A DNA stretch of 64,000 nt from an uncultured Clostridia bacterium (GCA_934271235.1 CAKQQT010000007.1:62001-126000); one strand, 5' to 3'; shown: positions 10,584-19,778, numbered from the stretch's first letter. The notes: generated by a model not told the origin, from the letters alone. Numbers and translations: made by a program.

Positions 10584-11531
10584 TTAGGAATATATGCCGG
10601 GATGCAGCGTTATATTTATGGCATTTGCGAGGATGATCGAAAAACTTTGGATGACCGCATCGATGTCCGTGGAAGTCACGATCATATCGAACGCTTCGTC
10701 GGTCAGGTATCGCTCAAGAAAATCCGCGCGCGCGGCCTCTGCGTCCGCCGGCCCGGCCTCTGCCTCACTCGCCTTGGCGGCGTCCAGGATCAGCGTGCGG
10801 GCGTCGATGACCGTCGGCACTCCGACGGAAATGACCCGGCAGCCTAAGGTCGCCTCACTGATCTCCCGGCGGCGGTTGCCCATCCCGGCTCCCGGCGCGA
10901 TTCCGGTATCGCTGATCTGAATGGTCGTGCTGACCCTGCGGATATCCTTCGCCGCCAGCGCGTCGATGATCAGCACCACATCCGGCTTGACCAGCGAAAC
11001 GACCTTTTCGATCAGATCGGCGGTCTCCATGCCTGTCACGCCGGTCACCGAGGGGTTGAACCCACTGACGTTCGCCATTTCCCAGTCGCCGTCGCAGTCG
11101 AACATCCGGAACAGATGCCGCGTGATCTTGACCTTGTCGATCGTATGCGGTCCGAGACTGTCCGGCGTCACCTTTTCGTTGCCAAGCCCGACGACCAATA
11201 CCTTGAGAAAATAGTCGAACGGGATCAGCCGTTTCAGTTCCGCCGCGACTGCCCGGGCGGCGCGCTCCCGGATATTTTCTTTTTCTTCCAGCACCCCCTG
11301 CACCTCGATCGTCACATACGTGCCGCGCGGCTTGCCGAACGCTTTTTCCCCCGCCTCATCGAGGATCTCGATGTTGAGCACGGAGATATCTTCGTCAAGC
11401 TGCATCTGTTTCTTCCTGTATCCGACCGCGGTCTGCGCCGGCGTTTCGGCGCCGTTTTTCTGCTTGGCCGCAAGCCGCGCTTCCTCTAAAAGCTCGTCCA
11501 GTTCGACGGCCAGATCGGTTCGGTAATCCAT
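10584..11531 (-). CDS. gpr: Germination protease GPR
   Basis: A 315-residue aspartic-like protease of family A25 that degrades small acid-soluble spore proteins after germination. Visible: the N-terminal propeptide region with TDLAVE (the sequence around the processing site), VVGLGNEKVTPDSLGP, NVSGFNPSVTGVTGMET, and VLIIDALAAKDIRR, all strongly conserved in GPR. The residues about 235-270 are richer in Ala/Glu than usual. The gene is divergent from rpsT, the same arrangement as in Bacillus. I could not find a convincing sigma-G promoter by eye. Confidence 0.96.
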   Translation of the reverse strand: MDYRTDLAVELDELLEEARLAAKQKNGAETPAQTAVGYRKKQMQLDEDISVLNIEILDEAGEKAFGKPRGTYVTIEVQGVLEEKENIRERAARAVAAELKRLIPFDYFLKVLVVGLGNEKVTPDSLGPHTIDKVKITRHLFRMFDCDGDWEMANVSGFNPSVTGVTGMETADLIEKVVSLVKPDVVLIIDALAAKDIRRVSTTIQISDTGIAPGAGMGNRRREISEATLGCRVISVGVPTVIDARTLILDAAKASEAEAGPADAEAARADFLERYLTDEAFDMIVTSTDIDAVIQSFSIILANAINITLHPGIYS

Positions 11532-11598
11532 TTTGACCCCTTTCCTGCTTTTTTGCCTGATTTTCTTTGGTTTTTAGTCCTATATTTTCTATTTTCCC

Positions 11599-11627
11599 TT
11601 GCAATCGGCGCATTATTCGTATATAAT
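11599..11627 (+). promoter_or_regulatory. Promoter of rpsT
   Basis: -35 TTGCAA (11599-11604), 17-base spacer, perfect -10 TATAAT (11622-11627), followed by a leader of about 80 bases before the rpsT start. Confidence 0.8.
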
Positions 11628-11713
11628 TCAAATTGCGAATTTATGTCTTGTTCCGGCCGTTTCGCGCGGCTTCGGGACGCATGAAAATTTTAATAAAGTG
11701 GGGTGAAAAACAC

Positions 11714-11986
11714 ATGGCAAACATTAAATCCGCAAAGAAAAGAATCAGAGTCATCGACAAGAAAACTGCAAGAAACAGAAGAATCAAGAACCACCTTAAG
11801 GCTGTTCTGAAGAACTTCGACGCTGCAATGGCTGAAGGCAACTTCGACCTGGCACAGGAAAAGTTAAGACTTGCAGAAAAGAAACTGATGCAGGCTGCTG
11901 CAAAGGGAACCATTTCCAAGCACGCTGCTTCCAGAAAAGTTTCCAGACTGACCAAAAGATTCAACGCTGCAAAAGCAGCAAAATAA
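11714..11986 (+). CDS. rpsT: 30S ribosomal protein S20
   Basis: A 90-residue basic protein beginning MANIKSAKKRIR, which is the standard S20 start; the ATG at 11714 is preceded by GGGGTG. Sequence is typical S20 helical hairpin (AEKKLMQAAAKGTISKHAASRK). It binds 16S rRNA early in 30S assembly. Codons are heavily biased to preferred forms, as expected for a ribosomal protein. Monocistronic: own promoter upstream and an intrinsic terminator 50 bases downstream. It is divergent from gpr as in Bacillus. Confidence 0.98.
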   Translation: MANIKSAKKRIRVIDKKTARNRRIKNHLKAVLKNFDAAMAEGNFDLAQEKLRLAEKKLMQAAAKGTISKHAASRKVSRLTKRFNAAKAAK

Positions 11987-12038
11987 GTCTCACCCGTCCC
12001 CACCCGTGCATAAGTTAAATGCACAGCATGAGCAACCC

Positions 12039-12068
12039 AAACCCACGGATGTGTCTCCCGTGGGTTTT
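12039..12068 (+). terminator. Intrinsic terminator of rpsT
   Basis: AAACCCACGG (12039-12048) pairs with CCGTGGGTTTT (12058-12068), with a T-rich tail. It sits ahead of the MurF-like gene, so that gene must use its own promoter or read-through. Confidence 0.9.
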
Positions 12069-12119
12069 CTCTTATCATCAAACACCGTTATCAAATGTAA
12101 AGAATGGAGTTACCCGGCT

Positions 12120-14123
12120 ATGAAAACAGAAAGTGTACTTGCAAAATTCAAAAAGAAACATCCCGTTGATCCTGCCGCCGAAGCAGAAGCAAAAGAATTG
12201 GAAAAACAACAAAAGAAGGAAGCTGCCATTGCCGCCTATCATGCAAAGCGTGATCTGACACTTGCTGATTTTTTCCGTATTGCCGAGCTTCCGTTTCCGG
12301 CTCATTTTTCTGATATCGCCGAGCATCCGATCAGTGACTTTGCGGCCGATCCGCGAAGGCTGACTCCGGATTCTGTCTTCTTATGCTGGGGCAAAGCGCC
12401 GCTTTCTGTCGGCAGTTCAGCGCAGGCACTGGAAATGGCAAAAGAGAAAGCCTGTCTGTGCATCATTGCGAATGAGCCTTGTACATATCCTTATGCTCTG
12501 TATCTTCCGGATGCGCCAAATGCCGAAGAACCCGGCAGTATCATCCGTGAAGCCTATATTCGTGTATCACGTTACATTCGGCACATGCATAAAGCAAAAG
12601 TCATTACCGTCACGGGGTCAGCCGGAAAAACTTCTACCAAAGAAATGATCGAATCTGTACTGCGTACGCACTACCAGAAGCCTCCGATCTCAAAGGGCAA
12701 CAATAATTCTATGTTTTCCGTCACGCGCAACATTCAAAACCTGAAACGGACGACCAACGTCTATCTTCAGGAAGTCGGCGCGTTTGCACCCAAAACCGTT
12801 GAATATTCCGCACGTCAGCTGGAGGCTGATATCGCAGTCTATACCAATATCGGCGTTTCCCATATTGAAAGCTACGGCAGCCGCGAAGCGCTGGCGGAAG
12901 ATAAGCTTTCGCTTTCCACCTACGGCAGGCCGGACGGCTTGGCGATCATCAACTATGACGACCCGGTTCTGATGGAGCATGCCTTCACGCAGCAGGTCTT
13001 GACCTACAGCCTTGATAATCCGCAGGCGATGTACTATGCAAAGGAAATTCAGCGCAGCGGAAACGGCTATACTTTTATTCTCGTTGACCGTGCACAGGAT
13101 GCCGAACATGCAGCACACATCGGCGTACTCGGTAAGCATAATATTCTGAATGCCGCGGCGGCCTTTGCCGTCGGCCGCGCACTCAAGCTTCCGGTCGATG
13201 AGATCTTGGCAGGCATTGCGGCCTACCGGCCTTCCGGCATGCGGCAAAATCTCGTGCGGGCAGGAAATTATCTCGTACTCGCAGACTGCTATAACGCTTC
13301 CCTCCCTGCTGTAAAAAACACACTGGAAGTGCTGGACCAAATCGAACTCCCCAGCGGAGGAAAACGCGTTGCGGTATTGGGCGACGTTCTGTCTTTGGGT
13401 GATCTTTCAGAAAAAATCCACCGTGAAATCGGACAGGAATGTGCACGACATTCGATCGATCTGCTGATCGGCTACGGCATTGCCATCCGTTATGCAATAG
13501 AAGAAGCTTCTGCTCTTGGCATCAAAGCATACTACTATCCAGACCGCAGCGCTATGGAAGCCGCCGTGAAAGCCGCCGTTTCCAAGGAAGATGTCGTTCT
13601 TTTCAAGGCTTCTCACGGTGTGAACCTCGGTGCTTCCATGGACCGGATCTTCGGCACCGACCTCAACGAAAGCTCCGCGATCGGTCACAAGCAGTTCCGT
13701 TTGGAAACCCACGGCGATTTTGAATATTACATTTTTGAAAACAGTGCATCCATCAAGACCTACTTGGGACACAACGCTCGGGTTGTTGTCCCTTCATCCA
13801 TCACAGCCACTGTCATGGATGAACTGCACGAAACCACAGTCACGCGTGACCTGCCGGTCGAAAAAATCGGAAAAACTGCCTTTCGTGACAATCCTGCCGT
13901 TCATGAAGTCATTCTTCCGGAAAGCGTCGTACGGATCCGTGACGGTGCCTTTCGCGGCAGTGGACTGCACAAGTTTTACGCCCCCGACAGCCTGCTTTCC
14001 ATTGGAGATCAGGCACTTGCAGACTGCCCCGGCCTGACAGACGTGATTTTGCCGAAAACTGCCGTACAGCTCGGCGAAAACCTGCTGTCCGGCAGCAAAC
14101 AGGCCACAATACAATATCGATAA
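12120..14123 (+). CDS. MurF-like Mur ligase fused to a BspA-type leucine-rich repeat tail
   Basis: A 667-residue protein. Residues 1-50 are charged and coiled-coil-like. About 51-160 resembles the MurF N-terminal substrate domain. The central ATPase domain has the P-loop TGSAGKTSTKE (165-175), EVGAFAPKTVEYSA and NIGVSHIESYGS (243-253), followed by LGKHNILNAAAAFAVG and the C-terminal ligase domain to about 505. Residues about 560-667 carry BspA/LRR_5-type repeats (EVILPESVVRIRDGAFRGSG, then DVILPKTAVQLGE). MurF adds D-Ala-D-Ala to UDP-MurNAc-tripeptide; this protein is too divergent and too long to be assumed to be the house-keeping enzyme. I infer an ATP-dependent amide ligase with a protein-interaction tail. 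The ATG at 12120 has GGAG 10 bases upstream. It is followed closely by an ATP-grasp gene. Confidence 0.8.
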   Translation: MKTESVLAKFKKKHPVDPAAEAEAKELEKQQKKEAAIAAYHAKRDLTLADFFRIAELPFPAHFSDIAEHPISDFAADPRRLTPDSVFLCWGKAPLSVGSSAQALEMAKEKACLCIIANEPCTYPYALYLPDAPNAEEPGSIIREAYIRVSRYIRHMHKAKVITVTGSAGKTSTKEMIESVLRTHYQKPPISKGNNNSMFSVTRNIQNLKRTTNVYLQEVGAFAPKTVEYSARQLEADIAVYTNIGVSHIESYGSREALAEDKLSLSTYGRPDGLAIINYDDPVLMEHAFTQQVLTYSLDNPQAMYYAKEIQRSGNGYTFILVDRAQDAEHAAHIGVLGKHNILNAAAAFAVGRALKLPVDEILAGIAAYRPSGMRQNLVRAGNYLVLADCYNASLPAVKNTLEVLDQIELPSGGKRVAVLGDVLSLGDLSEKIHREIGQECARHSIDLLIGYGIAIRYAIEEASALGIKAYYYPDRSAMEAAVKAAVSKEDVVLFKASHGVNLGASMDRIFGTDLNESSAIGHKQFRLETHGDFEYYIFENSASIKTYLGHNARVVVPSSITATVMDELHETTVTRDLPVEKIGKTAFRDNPAVHEVILPESVVRIRDGAFRGSGLHKFYAPDSLLSIGDQALADCPGLTDVILPKTAVQLGENLLSGSKQATIQYR

Positions 14124-14130
14124 AATATAC

Positions 14131-14206
14131 TGGAATCCATTCCCCTAAAATGATATAATGTCCTTGTCACGGCGGTTTATTGCCTTAGCCTGCTGATTCA
14201 TGAGCG
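14131..14206 (+). promoter_or_regulatory. Promoter plus leader, third copy of the repeated module
   Basis: -10 TATAAT at 14154-14159 with a weak -35 (TGGAAT, 14131-14136; 17-base spacer). From the -10 on, 14154-14206 aligns without gaps to 1861-1913 at roughly 74% identity, including TAGCC, GCTGATT and GAGCG. It lies directly ahead of the ATP-grasp gene, in the same orientation relation as the other two copies have to their genes. Confidence 0.6.
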
Positions 14207-14268
14207 CAAAGCTGTGAGGGACGGATACCCGCATGCAGGCAATTGACAGAAAGGATACGCGATAACTT

Positions 14269-15834
14269 ATGATATTCAGCAAAAAGACTACAGATCCAAC
14301 CATTGAGAAAGTATGCGAGAAGACCGGTTGGCACAGCAAAAAAGCTGAAAAACAGATGGACGCCGCTAAAGAGCTCGGCCTTTCCTATAAGCTTTATCTC
14401 AAGCATGAAGCTTGGAATCTCAGTGAAGAAGAAATCAAAGCACTGGTCGGCAGACTGCAGAGACAGAAAGAGTCCAGAGAGCGCGCGATCAAGACCATCT
14501 GCGAAAGGACCGGCTGCGCTCCGGAAACCGCAGCTGAAGGCCTGAATCGTGCTGCCGCCTGCGGTATTACTCGCAAGCAGTACCTTAAGAAATGCGGCTG
14601 GGACCTTTCTCCTGAAGAACTCCCCCAGTTGGCAGAAGCGCTTGCCAAAGCAGAAGAACTGCGTCTTCAAAGAAGCAGCTTCTATATCGACGCGGTTTGC
14701 CGCAAATCCGGTTGGGATCGACCAAAAGCGGAAGCTGAAATGAACCGTTTTTTAGAGATGGGTATCACCTATCTGAAATACGCCCAAAGTTCTTTTTGGG
14801 AAATGGATGCGGAAACCGAACAAAAAGCCGTACAGGAAATCCTCGCCTATAAGGATACCATCTCTGACAACAAAGAGGTCTATCGTCGCGAAATCATGGA
14901 AAAAACCGGATGGTCCCGCGGTAAAACAGAATTGGAAGTACTCAAATGCAAGAATATTTGCGGAGCTTCTTATGAAGACTTTCTGGTTTTTAAACTTTAT
15001 GAATGTACGCCGCAGCAGCAGCGTGAATATGTCACCCTTGATATGTTCATCCGCATGCGCCTGACCTACAACGACCATATGGAAGCAAAGCGGAATTTTG
15101 ATAACAAAGCGGTGTTCAACGAAAAATTCTCCCCTTATATTCATCGGCGTTGGTTTGTCAATACAGATCTCAGCTGGGAAGATTTTTGCCGCAGAACCGA
15201 TGGCATCTCTGATTTTCTGGTAAAACCGATCGCTGCAACGCAGGGAAAAGGGATCTACAAACTGCATCTTTCTGCTGACGAAAAAGAGAAGCGTGCTGCC
15301 TATGAGTCACTGACGCAGGAAAATACCGCCATCATTGAAGAATACATCCATCAACACGAAAGTGTCGCGGCATTCTGTCCTTCTTCCGTCAATACATTAA
15401 GAATCACCACTTTATATCTTGATGGCAAATGTCACTTCCTGTACGCGGTATTCCGTATGGGACAAGGTTCCGTGGTGGACAATTTTCATGCAGGCGGCAT
15501 CGCCGCATCGGTTGATACGAAAACAGGCATTGTAATAACGGATGCCGCCGATCTTGCAGCCAACACATATCCGGTGCACCCAACCAGCGGTCTTACGATC
15601 AAAGGCTTCCGGATCCCGCACTGGGATCAGATCCTTGCGACATGTGAAGAGATTGCACCGATCATTGCAAAAACACATCTGGTCGGCTGGGATTTTGCCA
15701 TTACGCCGGATGGGATCGACCTGATCGAAGGAAATCCGGGCGCGTCCTATGTCGTCGCACAGATCCCACATGTCGCAGAACGCAAAGGTCTGCGTAAAAC
15801 CATGATCGATCCGTACCTCACTCTGCCGTACTGA
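14269..15834 (+). CDS. ATP-grasp protein (sugar-transfer-associated type) with four N-terminal repeats
   Basis: A 521-residue protein. Residues about 11-254 hold four diverged copies of a roughly 50-residue unit spaced 62-67 residues apart, each with a core like CEKTGW, a KAExEM helix, a G(I/L)(T/S)Y turn and an aromatic residue before LSxEE. Residues about 285-521 match the ATPgrasp_ST domain: DFLVKPIAATQGKGIYKL (315-332), TAIIEEYI (353-360), SVNTLRITT (373-381), DNFHAGGIAASV (404-415) and GWDFAITPDGIDLIEGNPG (473-491). ATP-grasp enzymes join a carboxylate to an amine or similar nucleophile through an acyl phosphate. ATPgrasp_ST members are often in polysaccharide or peptide-modification clusters. 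Here the partner is the MurF-like gene just upstream. Substrate unknown; the repeats look like a binding scaffold. Confidence 0.82.
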   Translation: MIFSKKTTDPTIEKVCEKTGWHSKKAEKQMDAAKELGLSYKLYLKHEAWNLSEEEIKALVGRLQRQKESRERAIKTICERTGCAPETAAEGLNRAAACGITRKQYLKKCGWDLSPEELPQLAEALAKAEELRLQRSSFYIDAVCRKSGWDRPKAEAEMNRFLEMGITYLKYAQSSFWEMDAETEQKAVQEILAYKDTISDNKEVYRREIMEKTGWSRGKTELEVLKCKNICGASYEDFLVFKLYECTPQQQREYVTLDMFIRMRLTYNDHMEAKRNFDNKAVFNEKFSPYIHRRWFVNTDLSWEDFCRRTDGISDFLVKPIAATQGKGIYKLHLSADEKEKRAAYESLTQENTAIIEEYIHQHESVAAFCPSSVNTLRITTLYLDGKCHFLYAVFRMGQGSVVDNFHAGGIAASVDTKTGIVITDAADLAANTYPVHPTSGLTIKGFRIPHWDQILATCEEIAPIIAKTHLVGWDFAITPDGIDLIEGNPGASYVVAQIPHVAERKGLRKTMIDPYLTLPY

Positions 15835-15948
15835 ACACGTAAAAAATACACCCATGCCGCCTCGGCGGCAGACACGCCTTGCCAGGCTGCAGCAAGGATC
15901 GCCGTGCTCTTACGAAGTTTTGCAGCCGGAAAGGTTATGGGAAAAACT

Positions 15949-16650
15949 ATGTCATTACACATCGCAGCCAAAAAAGGCCAGATCGCCGAGAGCGTCCTGC
16001 TGCCGGGCGATCCGTTAAGAGCAGAATTTATCGCAGAGAATTTCCTGAGCGGTGCCGAAAAATACACCGACATCCGCAATATGTACGGCTTCACCGGCAC
16101 CTATAAGGGCGTGCCTGTCTCCGTACAAGGCACCGGTATGGGTATGCCGTCCATGGGGATCTACTCCTGGGAACTGATCACGCAGTACGGCGTACAGAAC
16201 CTAATCCGCATCGGCACCGCCGGCGCTTTCACCGATGAACTCGCGCTCGGCGACGTCTTTGTCGCACTCGCTGCCTCCACGGATTCCAACTATCAGCACG
16301 CCTTTGACCTGCCCGGACAGTACAGCCCGTCCGCAAGCTGGAGCCTGCTGACCAAAGCGCTCGCGGCAAGCGGCGAGACCGGCATCCCGTTCAAAGCCGG
16401 TAATGTTGTCACCTGCGATGTCTTCTACGAATTCGGCGACTGGTGGAAAAAGTGGGCCAAGATGGGCGTGCAGGCTGTCGAAATGGAAACTGCCGCGCTC
16501 TATATGAACGCCGCCTACAATCACGTCAATGCGCTGTCGATGATCTCCATCAGCGACAACTTTGTGACCGGCGCCAAGAGCACCGTCGAAGAACGCCAGA
16601 ACTCTTTTACCAATATGATGAAACTGGCACTGGAAACCGCGGTAAGATAG
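15949..16650 (+). CDS. deoD: Purine-nucleoside phosphorylase DeoD
   Basis: A 233-residue hexameric-type purine nucleoside phosphorylase that cleaves (deoxy)nucleosides with phosphate. It begins MSLHIAAKKGQIAES and contains LLPGDPLRAEFIAENFL, GTGMGMPSMGIYSWEL, RIGTAGAF and the substrate-binding VEMETAALY. The second ATG at 15949 gives the canonical length and start; an ATG at 15937 is too close to the AAAGG site, though not excluded. The region 15835-15948 holds no gene. Confidence 0.95.
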   Translation: MSLHIAAKKGQIAESVLLPGDPLRAEFIAENFLSGAEKYTDIRNMYGFTGTYKGVPVSVQGTGMGMPSMGIYSWELITQYGVQNLIRIGTAGAFTDELALGDVFVALAASTDSNYQHAFDLPGQYSPSASWSLLTKALAASGETGIPFKAGNVVTCDVFYEFGDWWKKWAKMGVQAVEMETAALYMNAAYNHVNALSMISISDNFVTGAKSTVEERQNSFTNMMKLALETAVR

Positions 16651-16703
16651 TGTTATACTATAAAGACTACATTATAATCATGATCTAAGAGAGGAAGAGA
16701 ACA

Positions 16704-18491
16704 ATGATCGAGATTCAAAACAAACAAGTAACGGACTGGGTCGCAGAATGCGCCGCCATGACCAAACCCAAAGAGATCGTCTGGATCGATGGGAGCGAAG
16801 CACAGCTTGACGCGATCCGCGCGCTCGCGGTTGAAACCGGTGAGATGATCAAGCTCAACGAAGAAAAACTCCCGGGCTGCTACTATTACCGCACCGACCC
16901 GAAGGACGTTGCCAGAGACGAAAAGAGAACCGTCATCTGCACGACCGAAGAAAAAGACGCCGGTCCGACCAATAACTGGGTGCAGAAGGACGAAATGTAT
17001 GCCAAGATGCGTGAGCTGTTCGACGGCTCCATGGAAGGCCGCACGATGTACGTCATCCCATACTCCATGGGCGTAGTCGGCAGTCCGTTCTCCAAGATCG
17101 GCATCGAGATCACAGACTCCATCTATGTCGTGCTTTCCATGAATATCATGACACGCATCGGAGATCCTGTCATCGCAGAACTCAACAAAGGCGCGGACTT
17201 CGTCAAGTGCCTGCACTCCAAGGCAGAAGTCAACGCGGAAAAGAAATATATCGCACAGTTTCCGGAAGAAAACACCATCTGGAGCATCAACTCCGCTTAC
17301 GGCGGCAACGTTCTGCTCGGCAAAAAATGCTTTGCCCTGCGCATCGGCTCCGTCTTAGGCAAGCGTGAAGGCTGGATGGCGGAGCACATGCTGATCCTGT
17401 GCGTTGAAGCACCGAACGGCGAGAAAAAGTACATCTCCGCTGCGTTCCCGAGCGCATGCGGCAAGACCAATCTGGCTATGCTGATCCCGCCGAAACATCT
17501 GCAAGAACAGGGTTACAAGGTCTATACCGTCGGCGATGATATCGCATGGCTGCGTGTCGGCGAAGACGGCAGACTCTACGCAGTCAATCCGGAAAACGGT
17601 TTCTTCGGCGTTGCCCCGGGAACCAACTCCAAGACGAACAACAACGCACTGATGACGACCAAAAAGAATACGATCTACACGAATGTCGCCAGAAACCTCG
17701 ATGACAACACCGTATGGTGGGAAGGTCTGGATACCCCTGCACCGGCCAACGGACTCGACTGGCAGGGTCAGCCTTGGAACGGCCAGGAAGAACAGGCGAA
17801 AAAGGCCGCAGGTCAAGAATTCGTCAAAGGTGCACATCCAAATTCAAGATTTACCGCACCGGCTGAGAACTGCCCGTCCATCGCACCGGAATTCTTCACC
17901 GGTGAAGGAGTTCCGATCAGCGCCATCATCTTCGGCGGCCGCCGCGCGAAATCCGAACCGCTGATCTGCCAGTCCCGCGACTGGGATCATGGCGTTTTCC
18001 TCGGCTCTAAGATGTCGTCCGAAACGACCGCTGCAGCGAACGGTGCAGTCGGCGTTGTCCGCTACGACCCGATGGCTATGCTGCCGTTCTGCGGCTATCA
18101 CATGGCCGACTACTTCCAGCACTGGATCGACATGGGCAAGAGGATGACCAATCCGCCGAAGATCTTCAACGTCAACTGGTTCCGTACCGACGACGAAGGA
18201 AACTTCATCTGGCCGGGCTTCGGAGATAACCTGCGCGCCCTGCTTTGGGCACTGGATCGCTGCGAAGGCAAAGCTGACGCCGTTGAGACGCCGCTCGGCT
18301 ACCTGCCGACCAAGGAAGCCCTTGACCTCACAGGCCTGAACCTTACCGACGAACAGCTAGCCGAGATCCTGACCGTGGACCACGAGACCTGGAAGCAGGA
18401 ACTCGAAGGCATCAAGACCTGGTACGCCAAGTTCGACCATATGCCGGAAGAACTGACCGCGGCGCTGGCAAGGCTGGAAAACGATCTGTAG
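16704..18491 (+). CDS. pckG: Phosphoenolpyruvate carboxykinase (GTP)
   Basis: A 595-residue GTP-dependent PEPCK interconverting oxaloacetate and PEP + CO2. Motifs: substrate site ...NIMTRIGDPV (about 148-158), the kinase P-loop FPSACGKTNLAML (about 248-260), GDDIAWLR, ENGFFGVAPGTN, and FNVNWFRTDDEGNFIWPGFGDN (about 483-505, the hinge/nucleotide site). The GTP type is less common in Clostridia than the ATP type. In fermenters it often works in the PEP-carboxylating direction toward C4 acids. Good Shine-Dalgarno (GAGG). Possible read-through from deoD (54-base gap). Confidence 0.96.
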   Translation: MIEIQNKQVTDWVAECAAMTKPKEIVWIDGSEAQLDAIRALAVETGEMIKLNEEKLPGCYYYRTDPKDVARDEKRTVICTTEEKDAGPTNNWVQKDEMYAKMRELFDGSMEGRTMYVIPYSMGVVGSPFSKIGIEITDSIYVVLSMNIMTRIGDPVIAELNKGADFVKCLHSKAEVNAEKKYIAQFPEENTIWSINSAYGGNVLLGKKCFALRIGSVLGKREGWMAEHMLILCVEAPNGEKKYISAAFPSACGKTNLAMLIPPKHLQEQGYKVYTVGDDIAWLRVGEDGRLYAVNPENGFFGVAPGTNSKTNNNALMTTKKNTIYTNVARNLDDNTVWWEGLDTPAPANGLDWQGQPWNGQEEQAKKAAGQEFVKGAHPNSRFTAPAENCPSIAPEFFTGEGVPISAIIFGGRRAKSEPLICQSRDWDHGVFLGSKMSSETTAAANGAVGVVRYDPMAMLPFCGYHMADYFQHWIDMGKRMTNPPKIFNVNWFRTDDEGNFIWPGFGDNLRALLWALDRCEGKADAVETPLGYLPTKEALDLTGLNLTDEQLAEILTVDHETWKQELEGIKTWYAKFDHMPEELTAALARLENDL

Positions 18492-18497
18492 AATAAC

Positions 18498-18532
18498 AAA
18501 ACGACTGCATCCGCTCTTGCAGTCGTTTTTTC
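18498..18532 (+). terminator. Intrinsic terminator of pckG
   Basis: AAAACGACTGCA pairs with TGCAGTCGTTTTTT around a short loop, directly after the pckG stop. Confidence 0.92.
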
Positions 18533-18584
18533 TTGCTGATTTTCTGTGCAGCCGCGCCTGCGCATGCCGCAGAACACTCTGGTC

Positions 18585-19526
18585 TCAGAACAGCCCCAGG
18601 CTCTTAGCCGCAAAGATCCAGATGAACATCGTAAAGCAGGCAAACATCGAAGAAAAGACCACCGCGTCGCCGGCCAGCTCCGCGTCGCTGTCCATTTCCT
18701 GGGCCATCGGAAACGAAGATACTGCCGACGGAGACGCGAAAATAGCGATCAAGGTGACCAGCGCGACGTCCCGGAATCCAAGCAGGATGCCCGCGACCAC
18801 ACCGACTGCCGGTACCGCGATCAGCCGGCCGATGACACAGATCGCAATATCCTTTTTCCGTTTGGCGATGCTCTTAAAGTCGAAGAACGCGCCCAGCGTC
18901 AGAAGCGCCATCGGCGTTGCGACCCCCGCCATCGAGGACACCACGTTCTCCAGGACCTGCGGCAGATGCAGATCCGCCAGTACCGCGAGAATGCCTGCCA
19001 GGGCGCCCAGGATCAGCGGGTTTTTGGCAAGCTGTTTTAAGATATGCAGCGCGTTGGGTTTTCCGCCGCGAAAAACTTCCAGCGTGATGACCGCCAGCAC
19101 ATTGTAGATCGGCACCACGACCGTGATCATCACAGAAGGCAGGATCAGATTTTCACCGCCGTAGATATTGGAAACGATCGGAATGCCCATGATAACGAAA
19201 TTGCTGCGATAGATTGCCTGGATCATCGCCCCCCTCGTCTTCTGGTTTTTTTCAATATGTACGACGAAGGCAACTGTCAATCCATAGACAAACAGCACCG
19301 TCAGGACGCTGAACAGCATCAGTTTTCCGTCCACCGCGCCGTGGATATCCTTCCCGTATAGATTGGAAAACATCAGCACCGGAAAGAACACCGCGAATAC
19401 GGTCTTATTCATTTTTTTGACATCGTATTCGTCGACTAACCCCTGATGCCGGATCAGCATGCCGACGCCCATAATGATGAAGATCGGCAGAACGGCCTCC
19501 AGCGCGATCACAAAATTGCTTAACAT
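18585..19526 (-). CDS. AEC-family transporter (auxin efflux carrier type), copy 1
   Basis: A 313-residue membrane protein with about ten hydrophobic helices and the typical N-terminal signature PIFIIMGVGMLIRHQGLVDE. AEC carriers in fermenters commonly move malate, lactate or other organic acids. It is clearly paralogous to the carrier at 22785-23726 (same length, shared blocks such as RGAMIQAIYRSNFVIMGIPI versus RGAMIQAINRSNFLVIGFPI). It lies downstream of the CoA transferase at 19779 across a 250-base gap containing a terminator, so it may have its own promoter. Substrate not readable. Confidence 0.88.
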   Translation of the reverse strand: MLSNFVIALEAVLPIFIIMGVGMLIRHQGLVDEYDVKKMNKTVFAVFFPVLMFSNLYGKDIHGAVDGKLMLFSVLTVLFVYGLTVAFVVHIEKNQKTRGAMIQAIYRSNFVIMGIPIVSNIYGGENLILPSVMITVVVPIYNVLAVITLEVFRGGKPNALHILKQLAKNPLILGALAGILAVLADLHLPQVLENVVSSMAGVATPMALLTLGAFFDFKSIAKRKKDIAICVIGRLIAVPAVGVVAGILLGFRDVALVTLIAIFASPSAVSSFPMAQEMDSDAELAGDAVVFSSMFACFTMFIWIFAAKSLGLF

Positions 19527-19704
19527 TCGATTCTGTCCCCCTTGCTGTCAAACGCATCTTTTCTTATCATACACCTTTCGCGAGGACGCGTAAAGCCTCT
19601 TTTAACAGAAAACGAACACGCGATGCCGCGCTCCCGTCAAGAAGCGCCGCCGGTCATCCCCTGCAAAGCCTGCTCTCCTGCCGCCCGTATCGCAAAAAGA
19701 CAAA

Positions 19705-19743
19705 CTCGGCCTGATGACGAGGAGTTAGTTCATCAAGCCGAGG
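19705..19743 (-). terminator. Intrinsic terminator after the 438-residue CoA transferase
   Basis: On the minus strand CTCGGCTTGATGA pairs with TCATCAGGCCGAG, followed by a T-rich stretch (TTTGTCTTTTT). The rest of 19527-19778 shows no gene. Confidence 0.85.
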
Positions 19744-19778
19744 CTGTATAAATTAAGGATGCATGTATGTGGAATCAG

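Noticed and set aside
12120..14123. Plain house-keeping murF
   Set aside because: The protein is about 200 residues longer than MurF, has a charged N-terminal extension and an LRR tail, and is not near other cell-wall genes; however, only a search of the rest of the genome could settle this.
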